A DNA stretch of 34,479 bases from Vibrionaceae bacterium (GTDB taxonomy: Bacteria > Pseudomonadota > Gammaproteobacteria > Enterobacterales > Vibrionaceae), in NCBI GenBank assembly GCA_018222805.1, contig JAAEZQ010000037.1:1-34479 (forward strand), in the 5' to 3' direction. Shown one piece after another: positions 14,295 to 22,547 of the stretch. Under the pieces are notes generated by a model. The model saw only the letters and a list, made by a program, of their open reading frames with translations. It was not told the DNA's origin and ran no database searches. Each line of letters begins with the position of its first letter. The stretch's first letter is position 1. Both the position numbers and the translations under genes were made by a program.

Positions 14295-17270
14295 TTAGTC
14301 CGATGCGGTTCTCAACTCCCCTTGGATCATAAGGCGAGCTGCAAGAGTTCCCGCGACACCGTCCACTTTTTCTTCTCGCGGAGATATATGGACAAAACCA
14401 CCTTGCCCTTTTTCGTCAATGTTAACCAACACCAGATTCAGATTGGATTCCATGTTCAGCGTGTTTACAACGTTGGTTACATCCAGTTCAACCCACTCAT
14501 CAGTCTGCGATTCGGTCAGAGTCAGGATATTGGATGCAGGCGCACCTATCATATCTGGTAATTTATTCCAGGTCATGCTGTGTTCAGACCAGTCCTGTCC
14601 GGCATTAAAGGCAAAAGCTTGCAGACGGATAGGTTTCACCGCTTTATCATCCCTATCTACGATCTTGCGTAAGTAGAACTTAAGCTTAGCTGAAGTGGCA
14701 TTAATCCCCGCCAGCCCAGTGGTGTCAAAGTTAAATACTGCTCGATATTCAAGGCTTGAGTTTTCAGCATGATTCTCTGCCCCCATATAGCTAGCACCAC
14801 CGAAGTTATTATCAACTTGCTTACCACCCCGAATGTGACCATCACCTTTTACAATCAACTCTAGCTCGCCTTTAGCTAAAGTTTTTATGGCTGCGGCTCT
14901 GGCTTTCGCTACCGTTTCGGCTCTGGCTTCAGCTTCTGCCTGAGCCTTGGCTTGGGCTTCTGCCTCGATTCTGGCTTTCTCGGCAACTTTTGCTTCAGCC
15001 CTTACCATTTCCTCACGAAAAACCTGATTGCTGGCTTCAGCCCCTTGGTAAAACGGGAAGCTGACACTGTGCCCCTGCAGCCCCGGCTCTCCATGGGTAA
15101 TAACCTGTTGGGTCGCTTTGCCTCTGAAACTAGACTCTAGCGTCAGATTTATGTGGGCATAAGAGTGATCCGGAGTCGAAATGGTTATGACGGGTTCTTT
15201 GCCACTTTCATCCACCAGAACCAGCCCCGGATGATCGATGCTGACACTCAGATCAGGGCTAATTTGGATACTGCCTGCCTGATAGAACACAATTCCGGTT
15301 ACCTTAAGAGCAGTGTGGTGCACAGCTTGGATACTCTCATTATTCTGAAGAACCTTCACTGGTAAGCTCTGTTGATAGGCTGCTGTTTGCTCAGCCGTTT
15401 GCCCCGGAGCAATGACGTATTGGTATTTTTCGTTGTCAGGTTGTACACCGTGAGCAATACGTAATGTAAACACGTCTTTAGTTACTTCATCTTTGGAGGC
15501 ATTCTCCTTGATACGGGCCCAGTTTCCAGTTTGAGTCTGATTGGAAAGGTAATGTGACCCCTTCTCCAGGAAAATATACCCGACGCCATCATGGTGTACC
15601 CAGTTAGCGCTGCTGGCGTCATGGCTCCCTTGCTCGACGACCACACCATCAACAGTCACCTTGCCGTTAAGTAGAGTCTGGTTCAAGGTTGTATTTACAT
15701 TTGCGCTGGAGCTGGATGAGATCCCAGCACCCAATGCAATAATTTCATCATCAAAACTGAACCATGACTTTTTCGCCTGAGTAGTAAAGTCTGGCTGATC
15801 TTTGACTTTGGTATTCACATCCAGATCCATCACGGAAACACCATAGCGGCCGTCAGATACTCCTCCGACAAAGGCCTTGGTATTTTTGGTTCGCGAAGTT
15901 CCCCAACTGGCCGCCGGTCCTTCGTATTCAGGTGCCGTCACGCCGGGTAACATCGTCCAGTTCCAAACCGGAAAAATGTTGTGGTACTCGTCACCACGTT
16001 GCTCGAGGAATGTGCTTCCGTAGCCAAGCCAGTAGCCCAGCTGGTTCTCGCCATTACCACTTTCGTTAGGCACTGTACGTGTAGAGTTCATTCGGATACC
16101 GAAGAAATAATCATCCGCCATTTTGGTCGAATAATCGCTGCGCCAGAAATGCTTAAAACCATTCAAACCAGAAGGCACACCCTGCCTTGCCCCTGCCACA
16201 TGCGCCTTAAACGTCATGGCTTCTGCAGCACGTTCTGGAGTCAGTGCCGCCACCATATCCATCTGACCGAAGTCACTGGTTGGCGGCTGACTGACGACAT
16301 CTTTCAGTGGCGGTATCGGCGCTTTAGGGCGGCTGATACTCCGACCCCATGCATTGTAATCCAGGTACTGACCACGCTTCATCCAGCGCCAACCGTCGAG
16401 CAGGAAATTTGCCAGCATATCTGTTTTTTCTTCGCTGAATCGCCATTGAGTGTCGCGCAGAATATAGGCCATTCTCAGCGTCGCGTTAAACCAAACTTCA
16501 CCGTAAGAGCTGTAGAGTTGTGCACCGTGAGCATGGAAAGAGTAGTCAGCTTGAAGTCCTTCGCTATCATTGGCGATGAAGATGGCATCTTCCATGTTTT
16601 GCACCGCATCGGCAACCAGTGCTTTATTCTGCAGAAGCAGACCCCGGTAAATGACACCTAGGTTGATATCACTGCGATTCCCTCCTTTTACTTTTTTACC
16701 GTCACTAGGACGGACACCCGGAGTCGTCGGCATGATCATTGCCGTTTCGAAACGCAAATGCATTGGCAGCTCGTCTCCCAGCATCAGGGCTACTTCACCC
16801 AGAAACTGTGGTTTGCCAATATCTTCCCACCACCAGTGAGCGCCGGGCTTGACCTTAAACCAGTAGTCCATCGCCTGTACAGCAGCATCGGCAAAATGTT
16901 GATCACCCGTCTGAACGAAAGCGGCAGCAATCATCCGCATATTGTTCAGGTGGGTTCTGGGTGTCCAGCCATTTTGATTCTGAGACGCATAGTCCACGCC
17001 CTCCCAACTGCCATCAGCGCGCATACTATCGATGTACTCCAGTGCAAGAACAGGGACTGTCTTACTTTCTTTATTAGCCATACGTACCTGACGGGCCACA
17101 AAACCGTCCAGCATATTGATACGCACCAACTCGAAATCACTCTGACCGACTACATTGTCTATAGATTTCGTCCTAGTTTGTTTATGGCTCCCATCCTCTT
17201 CTTGTTGTGGGTGGACACACCCAGTCGTCACCAATATTGCAGCAGCTATCACTGATAATTTGAACTTCAA
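14295..17270 (-). CDS. Polysaccharide lyase family 8 lipoprotein with CBM96-like end
   Basis: A 991-residue surface lipoprotein (signal peptide with Cys18 in VTTGC, Val at +2). Residues about 45-400 form the alpha-toroid of PL8 lyases, which cleave uronic-acid glycans such as chondroitin, hyaluronate or xanthan by beta-elimination. Likely catalytic residues are Asn198 (GGNRSD), His248 and Tyr256 (SFHAHGAQLYSSYG) and Arg310/Arg314 (GRSISR). Beta domains run to about 750. Residues 752-800 are an Ala/Glu/Lys/Arg-rich helix like TolA linkers. Residues 801-988 resemble a DNRLRE/CBM96 carbohydrate-binding module. The His-Tyr spacing seems one residue shorter than in chondroitinase AC as I recall it. 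The start is TTG 17270 with AAAGAGG upstream; a stop codon immediately upstream in frame leaves no other choice. No sulfatase or transporter genes adjoin it. Confidence 0.85.
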   Translation of the reverse strand: MKFKLSVIAAAILVTTGCVHPQQEEDGSHKQTRTKSIDNVVGQSDFELVRINMLDGFVARQVRMANKESKTVPVLALEYIDSMRADGSWEGVDYASQNQNGWTPRTHLNNMRMIAAAFVQTGDQHFADAAVQAMDYWFKVKPGAHWWWEDIGKPQFLGEVALMLGDELPMHLRFETAMIMPTTPGVRPSDGKKVKGGNRSDINLGVIYRGLLLQNKALVADAVQNMEDAIFIANDSEGLQADYSFHAHGAQLYSSYGEVWFNATLRMAYILRDTQWRFSEEKTDMLANFLLDGWRWMKRGQYLDYNAWGRSISRPKAPIPPLKDVVSQPPTSDFGQMDMVAALTPERAAEAMTFKAHVAGARQGVPSGLNGFKHFWRSDYSTKMADDYFFGIRMNSTRTVPNESGNGENQLGYWLGYGSTFLEQRGDEYHNIFPVWNWTMLPGVTAPEYEGPAASWGTSRTKNTKAFVGGVSDGRYGVSVMDLDVNTKVKDQPDFTTQAKKSWFSFDDEIIALGAGISSSSSANVNTTLNQTLLNGKVTVDGVVVEQGSHDASSANWVHHDGVGYIFLEKGSHYLSNQTQTGNWARIKENASKDEVTKDVFTLRIAHGVQPDNEKYQYVIAPGQTAEQTAAYQQSLPVKVLQNNESIQAVHHTALKVTGIVFYQAGSIQISPDLSVSIDHPGLVLVDESGKEPVITISTPDHSYAHINLTLESSFRGKATQQVITHGEPGLQGHSVSFPFYQGAEASNQVFREEMVRAEAKVAEKARIEAEAQAKAQAEAEARAETVAKARAAAIKTLAKGELELIVKGDGHIRGGKQVDNNFGGASYMGAENHAENSSLEYRAVFNFDTTGLAGINATSAKLKFYLRKIVDRDDKAVKPIRLQAFAFNAGQDWSEHSMTWNKLPDMIGAPASNILTLTESQTDEWVELDVTNVVNTLNMESNLNLVLVNIDEKGQGGFVHISPREEKVDGVAGTLAARLMIQGELRTASD
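14871..15017 (-). repeat. Low-complexity Ala/Glu/Arg/Lys linker in the lyase
   Basis: This DNA encodes lyase residues 752-800, a run of short EAxAKA-like units predicted to be one long charged helix. The GC-rich near-repeats built on gcttcagcttctgcc are visible in the DNA and could expand or contract by slippage. Confidence 0.7.
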
Positions 17271-17794
17271 AGCAAACCTCTTTCAATGTATGAGTTAAAC
17301 AAAATAGAAACGCCATTTCTTTTATTTCAATTTGCCATTTCAAGCATGAGAATAGTGCCTTTGTATGCACCTGAATACTTTAGGGTTGAGTGATCGTGAC
17401 TTAGATCTTTATCGCTATGTTGTTTTATTACCCTTCTCGCAAAAACATTAATTATCAGCGAGTTAAATAATTTTTGTCATTGAGGATATTATATAGAGGC
17501 GGCAGTTCATTTCAGGCAAGAAAGGGAAAAGGTAGGTGAGAATGCTGGTTTTACTCATCACAGTCAGAGGTCATGAAAAGCAAAGCAACACTAAAGGGTC
17601 TTGGAAGCTTGTACGCCGTTGGTCTAGTCATTTATTAGCTCTTTCAACTACTCGTTAACCAATGGCTACAGGCACACCAACTTTGCGGTATTCTCCTTAG
17701 ATTCAGGGGGGTTCTCGACGACGTTTTGAAATACACGTGTATATGGGGCAGGGCCAAGTGCGTATTTATTGCACTTAGCCCAAGATATGGAAGG
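17271..17794. other. Gene-poor gap between lyase and yejK
   Basis: 524 nt without a convincing gene. It includes the upstream region of the lyase, two overlapping small plus-strand ORFs with ribosome-site-like sequences (17542-17658, 38 codons; 17573-17638, 21 codons), and a hairpin at 17751-17781 just after yejK. No promoter was confidently identified. It may contain remnants of a lost gene. Confidence 0.4.
17751..17781 (-). terminator. Hairpin after yejK, possible terminator
   Basis: GGGCCAAGTGC (17751-17761) pairs with GCACTTAGCCC (17771-17781), with one C-A mismatch and a 9-nt loop. It lies 13 nt past the yejK stop. No U-tract follows on the minus strand, so termination is uncertain; it may protect the 3' end. 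Confidence 0.5.
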
Positions 17795-18796
17795 TTACTT
17801 GTTGCGAGTTAACTGATCACGCAGATTAGGTGGCGTGCCTTTGATCGTTAGCGTATCGGTCTCTGGATCATAAAAAATACGCTCTCCTAGAAGTAAGCTA
17901 TCAAAGCTGATGTTTAAACCACCGCCCGCTCCAACATACTTGGTCAGTTTACGGACCGTGGCGCGATCACCAGGGAATGACTCTTCAAGCTCATAGCCTT
18001 GCTCTTTAGTGAAGTCCATAAAGCTGGTGCCATCCTGGCTTGGTGGTAACTCACCAGAAAGCTCAGAGACTTGCACTTCTTCACCTGATTTAATCTGCTC
18101 GTTGCAGTAATCATAAACTTGCTTTTTGTACTCGTTCACTTCCTGCTTTTCTAACTTTGAATCAGCACAAAAATCATCAACGGCTTGCATTAGTACCAAG
18201 TTTTGTTGCTTCGTATCTAATCCAATATCTGCCTGAAGGAAGTCAAGGAAAAAGTCCGCTACTTTGCGCCCTACTCGGCCTTTGATGTACGACAGATAGC
18301 GGTTGGACTCTTTGTCCGTTTCGTAGCTCGATAAATCAATACGCGCCGCGATATCCATTTTAGTAATGTCTAAATAGTCGGTAGCACTAATGTCCAGACC
18401 TTCGGTGACTTTCAGACTTTGATTCGTTGGCAAAATACCAATGAACAAATAATTCGTCGCAAGGCTTTGATATTCGGCGAAAACTAAAATGCCTTCATCC
18501 GCGAATGGGTACTTAATCAACTCTTGTTTCAGTCGATTTGCACTAATTTGTGAGAAATCATAAAAATCTCGCTCGCCCTTGCGCATTTCTTGAAGCCAAA
18601 ACTGAAATTCGCTGTCTGACTGGAAAGAACCAAAACCTTTACCAGCTTTAGAATGGAACACTCGATGAAGTTCCGCGACAAGGTTTTCAGTCGACGAATC
18701 ATTTTCTAGTGATGCGGGGCGAAAGTTAACAACCAGTTCGTCCTGATCGTTTTTGCATAATTGATGCAGAATAACGTTTGAAAGATGAAGGCTCAT
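17795..18796 (-). CDS. yejK: Nucleoid-associated protein YejK (NdpA)
   Basis: A 333-residue cytoplasmic protein of the NdpA/YejK family, abundant on the nucleoid in E. coli, where it affects topoisomerase activity. Recognisable parts are the N-terminal MSLHLSNVILHQL, the YLSYIKGRVGRKVADFFLDFL segment and the C-terminal VGAGGGLNISFDSLLLGERIFYDPETDTLTIKGTPPNLRDQL. It is divergent from yejL across 85 nt, the arrangement also found in enterobacteria. The ribosome site before ATG 18796 is weak. Confidence 0.94.
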   Translation of the reverse strand: MSLHLSNVILHQLCKNDQDELVVNFRPASLENDSSTENLVAELHRVFHSKAGKGFGSFQSDSEFQFWLQEMRKGERDFYDFSQISANRLKQELIKYPFADEGILVFAEYQSLATNYLFIGILPTNQSLKVTEGLDISATDYLDITKMDIAARIDLSSYETDKESNRYLSYIKGRVGRKVADFFLDFLQADIGLDTKQQNLVLMQAVDDFCADSKLEKQEVNEYKKQVYDYCNEQIKSGEEVQVSELSGELPPSQDGTSFMDFTKEQGYELEESFPGDRATVRKLTKYVGAGGGLNISFDSLLLGERIFYDPETDTLTIKGTPPNLRDQLTRNK

Positions 18797-18881
18797 AGTG
18801 ATTTTATCTTGCTACAAGGTTTTAGTTGATGGGCATTGTAGGTTATCATAAGCCGCTTTTACTATCATTATTAGAGTCTTT

Positions 18882-19109
18882 ATGCCGATTACATCTAAAT
18901 ATACTGACGAACAAGTAGAGAACATTCTTGCGGAAGTCGCTTTAGTTCTTGAAAAACATGCAGCTTCACCAGAGTTAACACTAATGATTGCCGGAAATAT
19001 CGCAACCAATGTCTTAAATCAACGAGTTGCCGCTTCACAACGTAAAGCAATTGCTGAAAAATTTGCTCAGGCACTGATGTCTTCGTTAGAAACACCAAAA
19101 ACACATTAA
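18882..19109 (+). CDS. yejL: YejL, DUF1414 protein
   Basis: A 75-residue acidic-to-neutral helical protein beginning MPITSKYTDEQVENILAEV, matching the YejL/UPF0352 family. Function is unknown. It is the first gene of a pair with yejM, 21 nt downstream, and the yejK-yejL-yejM order matches E. coli. The ribosome site is poor (AGAG). Confidence 0.92.
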   Translation: MPITSKYTDEQVENILAEVALVLEKHAASPELTLMIAGNIATNVLNQRVAASQRKAIAEKFAQALMSSLETPKTH

Positions 19110-19130
19110 TAACGGATAATTAGAACATAC

Positions 19131-20939
19131 ATGGTAGACAGCGGAAACTCATACGGCGAACGTGTATCCCGACTAGTAGGTTGGGGGCATTGGTTTGCAT
19201 TCTTCAACATTGTTGCTTCAATGTTGATAGGCACACGCTATATTGCTCAATCGCCTTGGCCTGAGACCTTGCTTGGTCAGTTTTACCTAGCAATTTCTTG
19301 GGTTGGTCATTTTGGCTTTCTTGTTTTCGCGCTTTACTTGCTGGTTCTATTCCCGTTGACGTTTGTCCTGCCATCTCGGAAGCTATTCCGCTTGGTGGCA
19401 GTGATATTCGCCACAGTCGGTCAGACAGTCTTATTGATCGATACCCAAGCGTATCAGTCGATCAACCTACACCTGACGCCCGTGGTCTGGGAGCTTTTAT
19501 TTAGCGATGATAAAAGCGTTCTGAGTTCGGATCTACAACACCTGTTTGTTGTGATGCCATTCATATTCCTGATTCAACTCGCGCTCTCAGAGTGGGTGTG
19601 GAGAAAACAGCGCAAACTCTCTCATAAACATGTTGGCCGTCCACTGGCTATCCTATTCTTCCTGAGTTTTATAACCAGCCATTTGGTTTACATTTGGGCG
19701 GATGCTTATTTCTATAACCCAATTACCAGTCAACGTGCTAACTTCCCGTTGTCATACCCTATGACAGCGAAAAGCTTTATGGAAAAACACGGCTTATTGG
19801 ATCGTGAAGAGTACCTAAAACGCTTGGCTGAAAACCAAGGTAATGTAGAACTGGTTAACTACCCGCTTGAAAAACTTGAGTTCAACCGCCGCGTGAACAA
19901 ACTTAATGTTCTGATGATCGGCGTGAATAATTTAAGAGCGGATACACTAAATGAACAAGCAATGCCAAGCCTCTATGAGTTTGCGCAGGAAAATCAGAAT
20001 TTCCGTAACCACTACAGCTCGAGCAACGACACTTATGGTGCATTCGGCCTCTTTTATGGCTTGCCAACCAGTTACGCTTCAAGCATTCAGGCACAAGGCT
20101 CATCACCCGTCATGCTTGATGTCTTGAAAGAGCAGGGATACAACTTTGGTTTATTCAGTGGTAATGGCTTTGAAGATGACCTCTATCCAGAGATCATCTT
20201 CAGGAACCTAAACTTGGCTGAGCAACTCGAAGAAAAACAGACACATTCCGACAAGCAATCCATTTCCGATTGGAATACATGGCTAGTCGAAAACGCAAAA
20301 CAACCTTGGTTTAGCTATATCGAAGTAACAGCGGTCGATAACTTTGAATCTCTTCCTTCGAATACAAATGAAGAAATGCCAGCAAGTGAAAGATTCAAAA
20401 AGGCATACGAGTTTGCGGTTAAGTCAGCGGATAATACCATTGCCAGCATTCTTGAAGAGTTAGAAGAAACGCAGTTACTAACGAACACCGTGGTTATCAT
20501 CACTTCAAATCACGGTAGTGAGTTCAACGAAACCAACACTAATAGTTGGGGGGCAAACAGCAACTACAGCCGTTATCAATTACAGGTGCCTATGGTGATT
20601 CATTGGCCTGGTAGACTGGCTGGTGATTTCACTCATAGTACCAGCCACTTAGACCTTTCAGTAACGTTGTTACAAGACATGCTGGGGGTTTCATCTAATC
20701 CATTTGATTACAGTAGCGGTCGTAACTTATTTGATGAAAGTCGCCGACGTTGGATATTGGCTGGTGACTCAAGAGAAATTGCGTTAATAACCGATACGCA
20801 AACCACCGTGATCGATAAGTTTGGTAACTACAAGCTGTATGACAAAAATTACAAACGCCTGCGAGATGACAGCCCTAAAATGTCTGTGCTTATGCAGGGT
20901 TTAACGGAGTTACAGCGTTTTTACACCAAAAGCAATTAA
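19131..20939 (+). CDS. yejM: Inner-membrane LPS regulator YejM (PbgA/LapC)
   Basis: A 602-residue inner-membrane protein: about five N-terminal helices (roughly 20-200), a linker, and a periplasmic alkaline-phosphatase/sulfatase-fold domain starting near NVLMIGVNNLRADTL. The C-terminal domain keeps the fold marks VVIITSNHGSEFNE and VPMVIHWPGRL. In E. coli this protein senses periplasmic lipid A and, through LapB, controls FtsH-dependent turnover of LpxC; it is essential there. The Vibrio protein is of matching length and layout, so the same role is inferred. A terminator follows at 20964-20987. Confidence 0.93.
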   Translation: MVDSGNSYGERVSRLVGWGHWFAFFNIVASMLIGTRYIAQSPWPETLLGQFYLAISWVGHFGFLVFALYLLVLFPLTFVLPSRKLFRLVAVIFATVGQTVLLIDTQAYQSINLHLTPVVWELLFSDDKSVLSSDLQHLFVVMPFIFLIQLALSEWVWRKQRKLSHKHVGRPLAILFFLSFITSHLVYIWADAYFYNPITSQRANFPLSYPMTAKSFMEKHGLLDREEYLKRLAENQGNVELVNYPLEKLEFNRRVNKLNVLMIGVNNLRADTLNEQAMPSLYEFAQENQNFRNHYSSSNDTYGAFGLFYGLPTSYASSIQAQGSSPVMLDVLKEQGYNFGLFSGNGFEDDLYPEIIFRNLNLAEQLEEKQTHSDKQSISDWNTWLVENAKQPWFSYIEVTAVDNFESLPSNTNEEMPASERFKKAYEFAVKSADNTIASILEELEETQLLTNTVVIITSNHGSEFNETNTNSWGANSNYSRYQLQVPMVIHWPGRLAGDFTHSTSHLDLSVTLLQDMLGVSSNPFDYSSGRNLFDESRRRWILAGDSREIALITDTQTTVIDKFGNYKLYDKNYKRLRDDSPKMSVLMQGLTELQRFYTKSN

Positions 20940-20963
20940 TACTGTTTTTATTCGTTTCATTAT

Positions 20964-20988
20964 AAAAGCTCTCAAAGGAGAGCTTTTT
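20964..20988 (+). terminator. yejM operon terminator
   Basis: A 10-bp stem, AAAAGCTCTC (20964-20973) with GAGAGCTTTT (20978-20987) and loop aaag, then TGTTTGTT. Confidence 0.9.
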
Positions 20989-21051
20989 GTTTGTTAAAGC
21001 AACAAGCAATACAAAATTGAGCAGTAAATATCCAAACAGATAGATTTAGGG

Positions 21052-21085
21052 TTTACAAGGTTTTCAAAGCCTTATATGATGCGCC
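21052..21085 (+). promoter_or_regulatory. tRNA-Ser promoter with GC-rich discriminator
   Basis: -35 TTTACA (21052-21057, 5 of 6), 17-nt spacer, -10 TATGAT (21075-21080, 5 of 6), followed by GCGCC (21081-21085). A GC-rich discriminator is typical of stable-RNA promoters under stringent control. The start would be near 21087, 7 nt before the mature tRNA. Confidence 0.8.
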
Positions 21086-21093
21086 TCAACAAC

Positions 21094-21184
21094 GGAGAGA
21101 TGGCTGAGTGGTTGAAAGCACCGGTCTTGAAAACCGGCATACGTTAATAGCGTATCTAGGGTTCAAATCCCTATCTCTCCGCCA
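21094..21184 (+). tRNA. tRNA-Ser (anticodon UGA)
   Basis: A 91-nt class II tRNA. The acceptor arms GGAGAGA (21094-21100) and TCTCTCC (21174-21180) pair; G is the discriminator and CCA is encoded (21182-21184). The anticodon stem CCGGT/ACCGG encloses loop CTTGAAA with anticodon TGA at 21128-21130. A long variable arm (about tacgttaatagcgta) marks serine, and GGTTCAAATCC gives the T arm. It reads UCA and related codons. Confidence 0.97.
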
Positions 21185-21190
21185 CACATA

Positions 21191-21226
21191 GAAAGCTCGT
21201 TGAGAAATCAACGGGCTTTCGTCGTT
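21191..21226 (+). terminator. tRNA-Ser terminator
   Basis: A 13-nt arm GAAAGCTCGTTGA (21191-21203) pairs with TCAACGGGCTTTC (21208-21220) across a GAAA tetraloop with one mismatch, and is followed by GTCGTTTT. Confidence 0.85.
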
Positions 21227-21451
21227 TTAGCCTATGTGAAAACTTTACGGGATTTCTAAATCCCTAGTTGAACGCAACCCCAAACTAGACGTCGCGACCT
21301 CCACCCTACTTAAGAAAGACGCCGCTAAGAAATTGGCGGCCTCTTTCGTTTCTAGACTGATACCCCCAAAGTAGCTGGTGTTCAACTACCACAATGGTCT
21401 CGTTTAGCGAGCTTCTCTGGTGTACATCCTTCCACAACAAGTTAATACAAT
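21227..21451. other. Structured non-coding stretch between tRNA-Ser and fecC
   Basis: No gene is seen. Three consecutive inverted repeats are present: GGGATTT-ct-AAATCCC (21249-21264), CTAGTT/AACTAG (21264-21288), and a long hairpin GAAAGA-c-GCCGC / GCGGC-c-TCTTTC (21314-21347) followed by GTTTC, which resembles a terminator. The set could be a small RNA or a relic; no family is recognised. Confidence 0.4.
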
Positions 21452-21479
21452 TGATTACAATTATCATAAAGGTTACACT
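21451..21479 (+). promoter_or_regulatory. Fur box overlapping the fecCDE promoter
   Basis: TGATTAC-A-ATTATCA (21452-21466) matches the Fur 7-1-7 consensus TGATAAT-N-ATTATCA at 12 of 14 arm positions. It overlaps a possible -35 TTGATT (21451-21456) that is spaced 17 nt from TACACT (21474-21479). Iron-bound Fur would block this promoter. The site is 80 nt before the fecC start. Confidence 0.72.
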
Positions 21480-21545
21480 TGGTGAAGATTTATTCCTCAT
21501 TCCTTGTATCAATGTTTTAACCTGAGAGTTCATACGTAGTAATCC

Positions 21546-22547
21546 ATGCGAATTTTTTCCTCCACTATTTATCTCTGGATCCCTTTGACTTTGTTATCAG
21601 TAATAGGGGTCTGTTACTCTCTTACCGCTTGGTCTAGCTTTCCGATAAAGTTCTTTCATATCTACCAGTACCTGTTTGACTTTGATCCGCTCAACATGGA
21701 GCAACAAATTATTGCCTCGATTCGTATGCCAAGAGTGCTAGCGGGTTTATTGATTGGAGCGAACCTCGCTGTTGCTGGGTTGATGATGCAAGGGCTAACA
21801 AGAAACCCACTCGCATCACCTTCAATCTTGGGGATCAATGCAGGTGCTGCCTGTTTAATGGCGCTGGCGAGTATCGGCGTTCCCTTTTTAGAAAATATGC
21901 CGAGTGTATTAGTCGCAGCGGTTGGTGGTGTGATTAGCGGAGGGATCGTATTAACACTCGGTGGCTTTTTTGCTGCAAGACCTCACCCTCTCAAGCTAGT
22001 ACTTGCAGGTATTGCCATTAATGCGCTTCTTACCGGTGTGACAAGAGCCGCAGTTATTTTGGCCGATGATAAAGCCTATTCCATTATCAATTGGTTAGCA
22101 GGCTCCCTTTCTTCCGTCGAGTGGCATCACTGGAACACATTGTGGCCAACCAGCTTATTAGGATTAGTAATTTCTTTATTCGTGGCGAGACAGCTCAATC
22201 TCCTTGCGCTTGGTTCGGACGTTGCAACAAGTCTGGGAATCAATATTAGGCTCACCAGAGCACTGATCTATCTCGCCGTCGTCTTGCTCACAGCCTCCAG
22301 CGTTGCGGTTGCGGGACCAATCGGCTTCGTCGGTATGCTCGTTCCTCATATTGCCAAAAGGTTCGTCGGCAATAACTTTATCACCCTCATTCCAGCAAGT
22401 GCATTACTTGGGGCCGCATTGATTGTTTGGTCAGATGCTTTATCGCGCGCGATTGCTTTTCCGGCCGAAACTCCGGTTGGAGTGATTACTGCGCTAATTG
22501 GAACGCCTTGTTTTGTGTTTTTAGCCATGCACAGTAAATCTTCATGA
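21546..22547 (+). CDS. fecC: FecC-like iron-chelate ABC permease
   Basis: A 333-residue permease of the FecCD family (about 9-10 helices). It most resembles E. coli FecC: RMPRVLAGLLIGANLAVAGLMMQGLTRNPLASPSILGINAGAA, then YSIINWLAGSLSSVEW and VAGPIGFVGMLVPHIAKRF with the EAA-like coupling region. It forms a heterodimeric channel with the next gene product to import a ferric chelate across the inner membrane. The start ATG 21546 has a weak ribosome site. It overlaps fecD by 4 nt (ATGA). No substrate-binding protein gene adjoins. Confidence 0.88.
   Translation: MRIFSSTIYLWIPLTLLSVIGVCYSLTAWSSFPIKFFHIYQYLFDFDPLNMEQQIIASIRMPRVLAGLLIGANLAVAGLMMQGLTRNPLASPSILGINAGAACLMALASIGVPFLENMPSVLVAAVGGVISGGIVLTLGGFFAARPHPLKLVLAGIAINALLTGVTRAAVILADDKAYSIINWLAGSLSSVEWHHWNTLWPTSLLGLVISLFVARQLNLLALGSDVATSLGINIRLTRALIYLAVVLLTASSVAVAGPIGFVGMLVPHIAKRFVGNNFITLIPASALLGAALIVWSDALSRAIAFPAETPVGVITALIGTPCFVFLAMHSKSS

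Noticed and set aside
15981..16661. 226-codon plus-strand ORF opposite the lyase
   Set aside because: It lies antisense within a clear PL8 coding region, has no ribosome site or recognisable domain, and reflects codon bias of the real gene.
16758..17255. 165-codon plus-strand ORF opposite the lyase N-terminus
   Set aside because: Antisense shadow of the lyase; no domain, no initiation signal.
21155..21266. Possible att-like repeat of the tRNA-Ser 3' end (aaatcccta at 21166 and 21258)
   Set aside because: Only about nine bases match and the second copy is part of a hairpin; no integrase gene is present.
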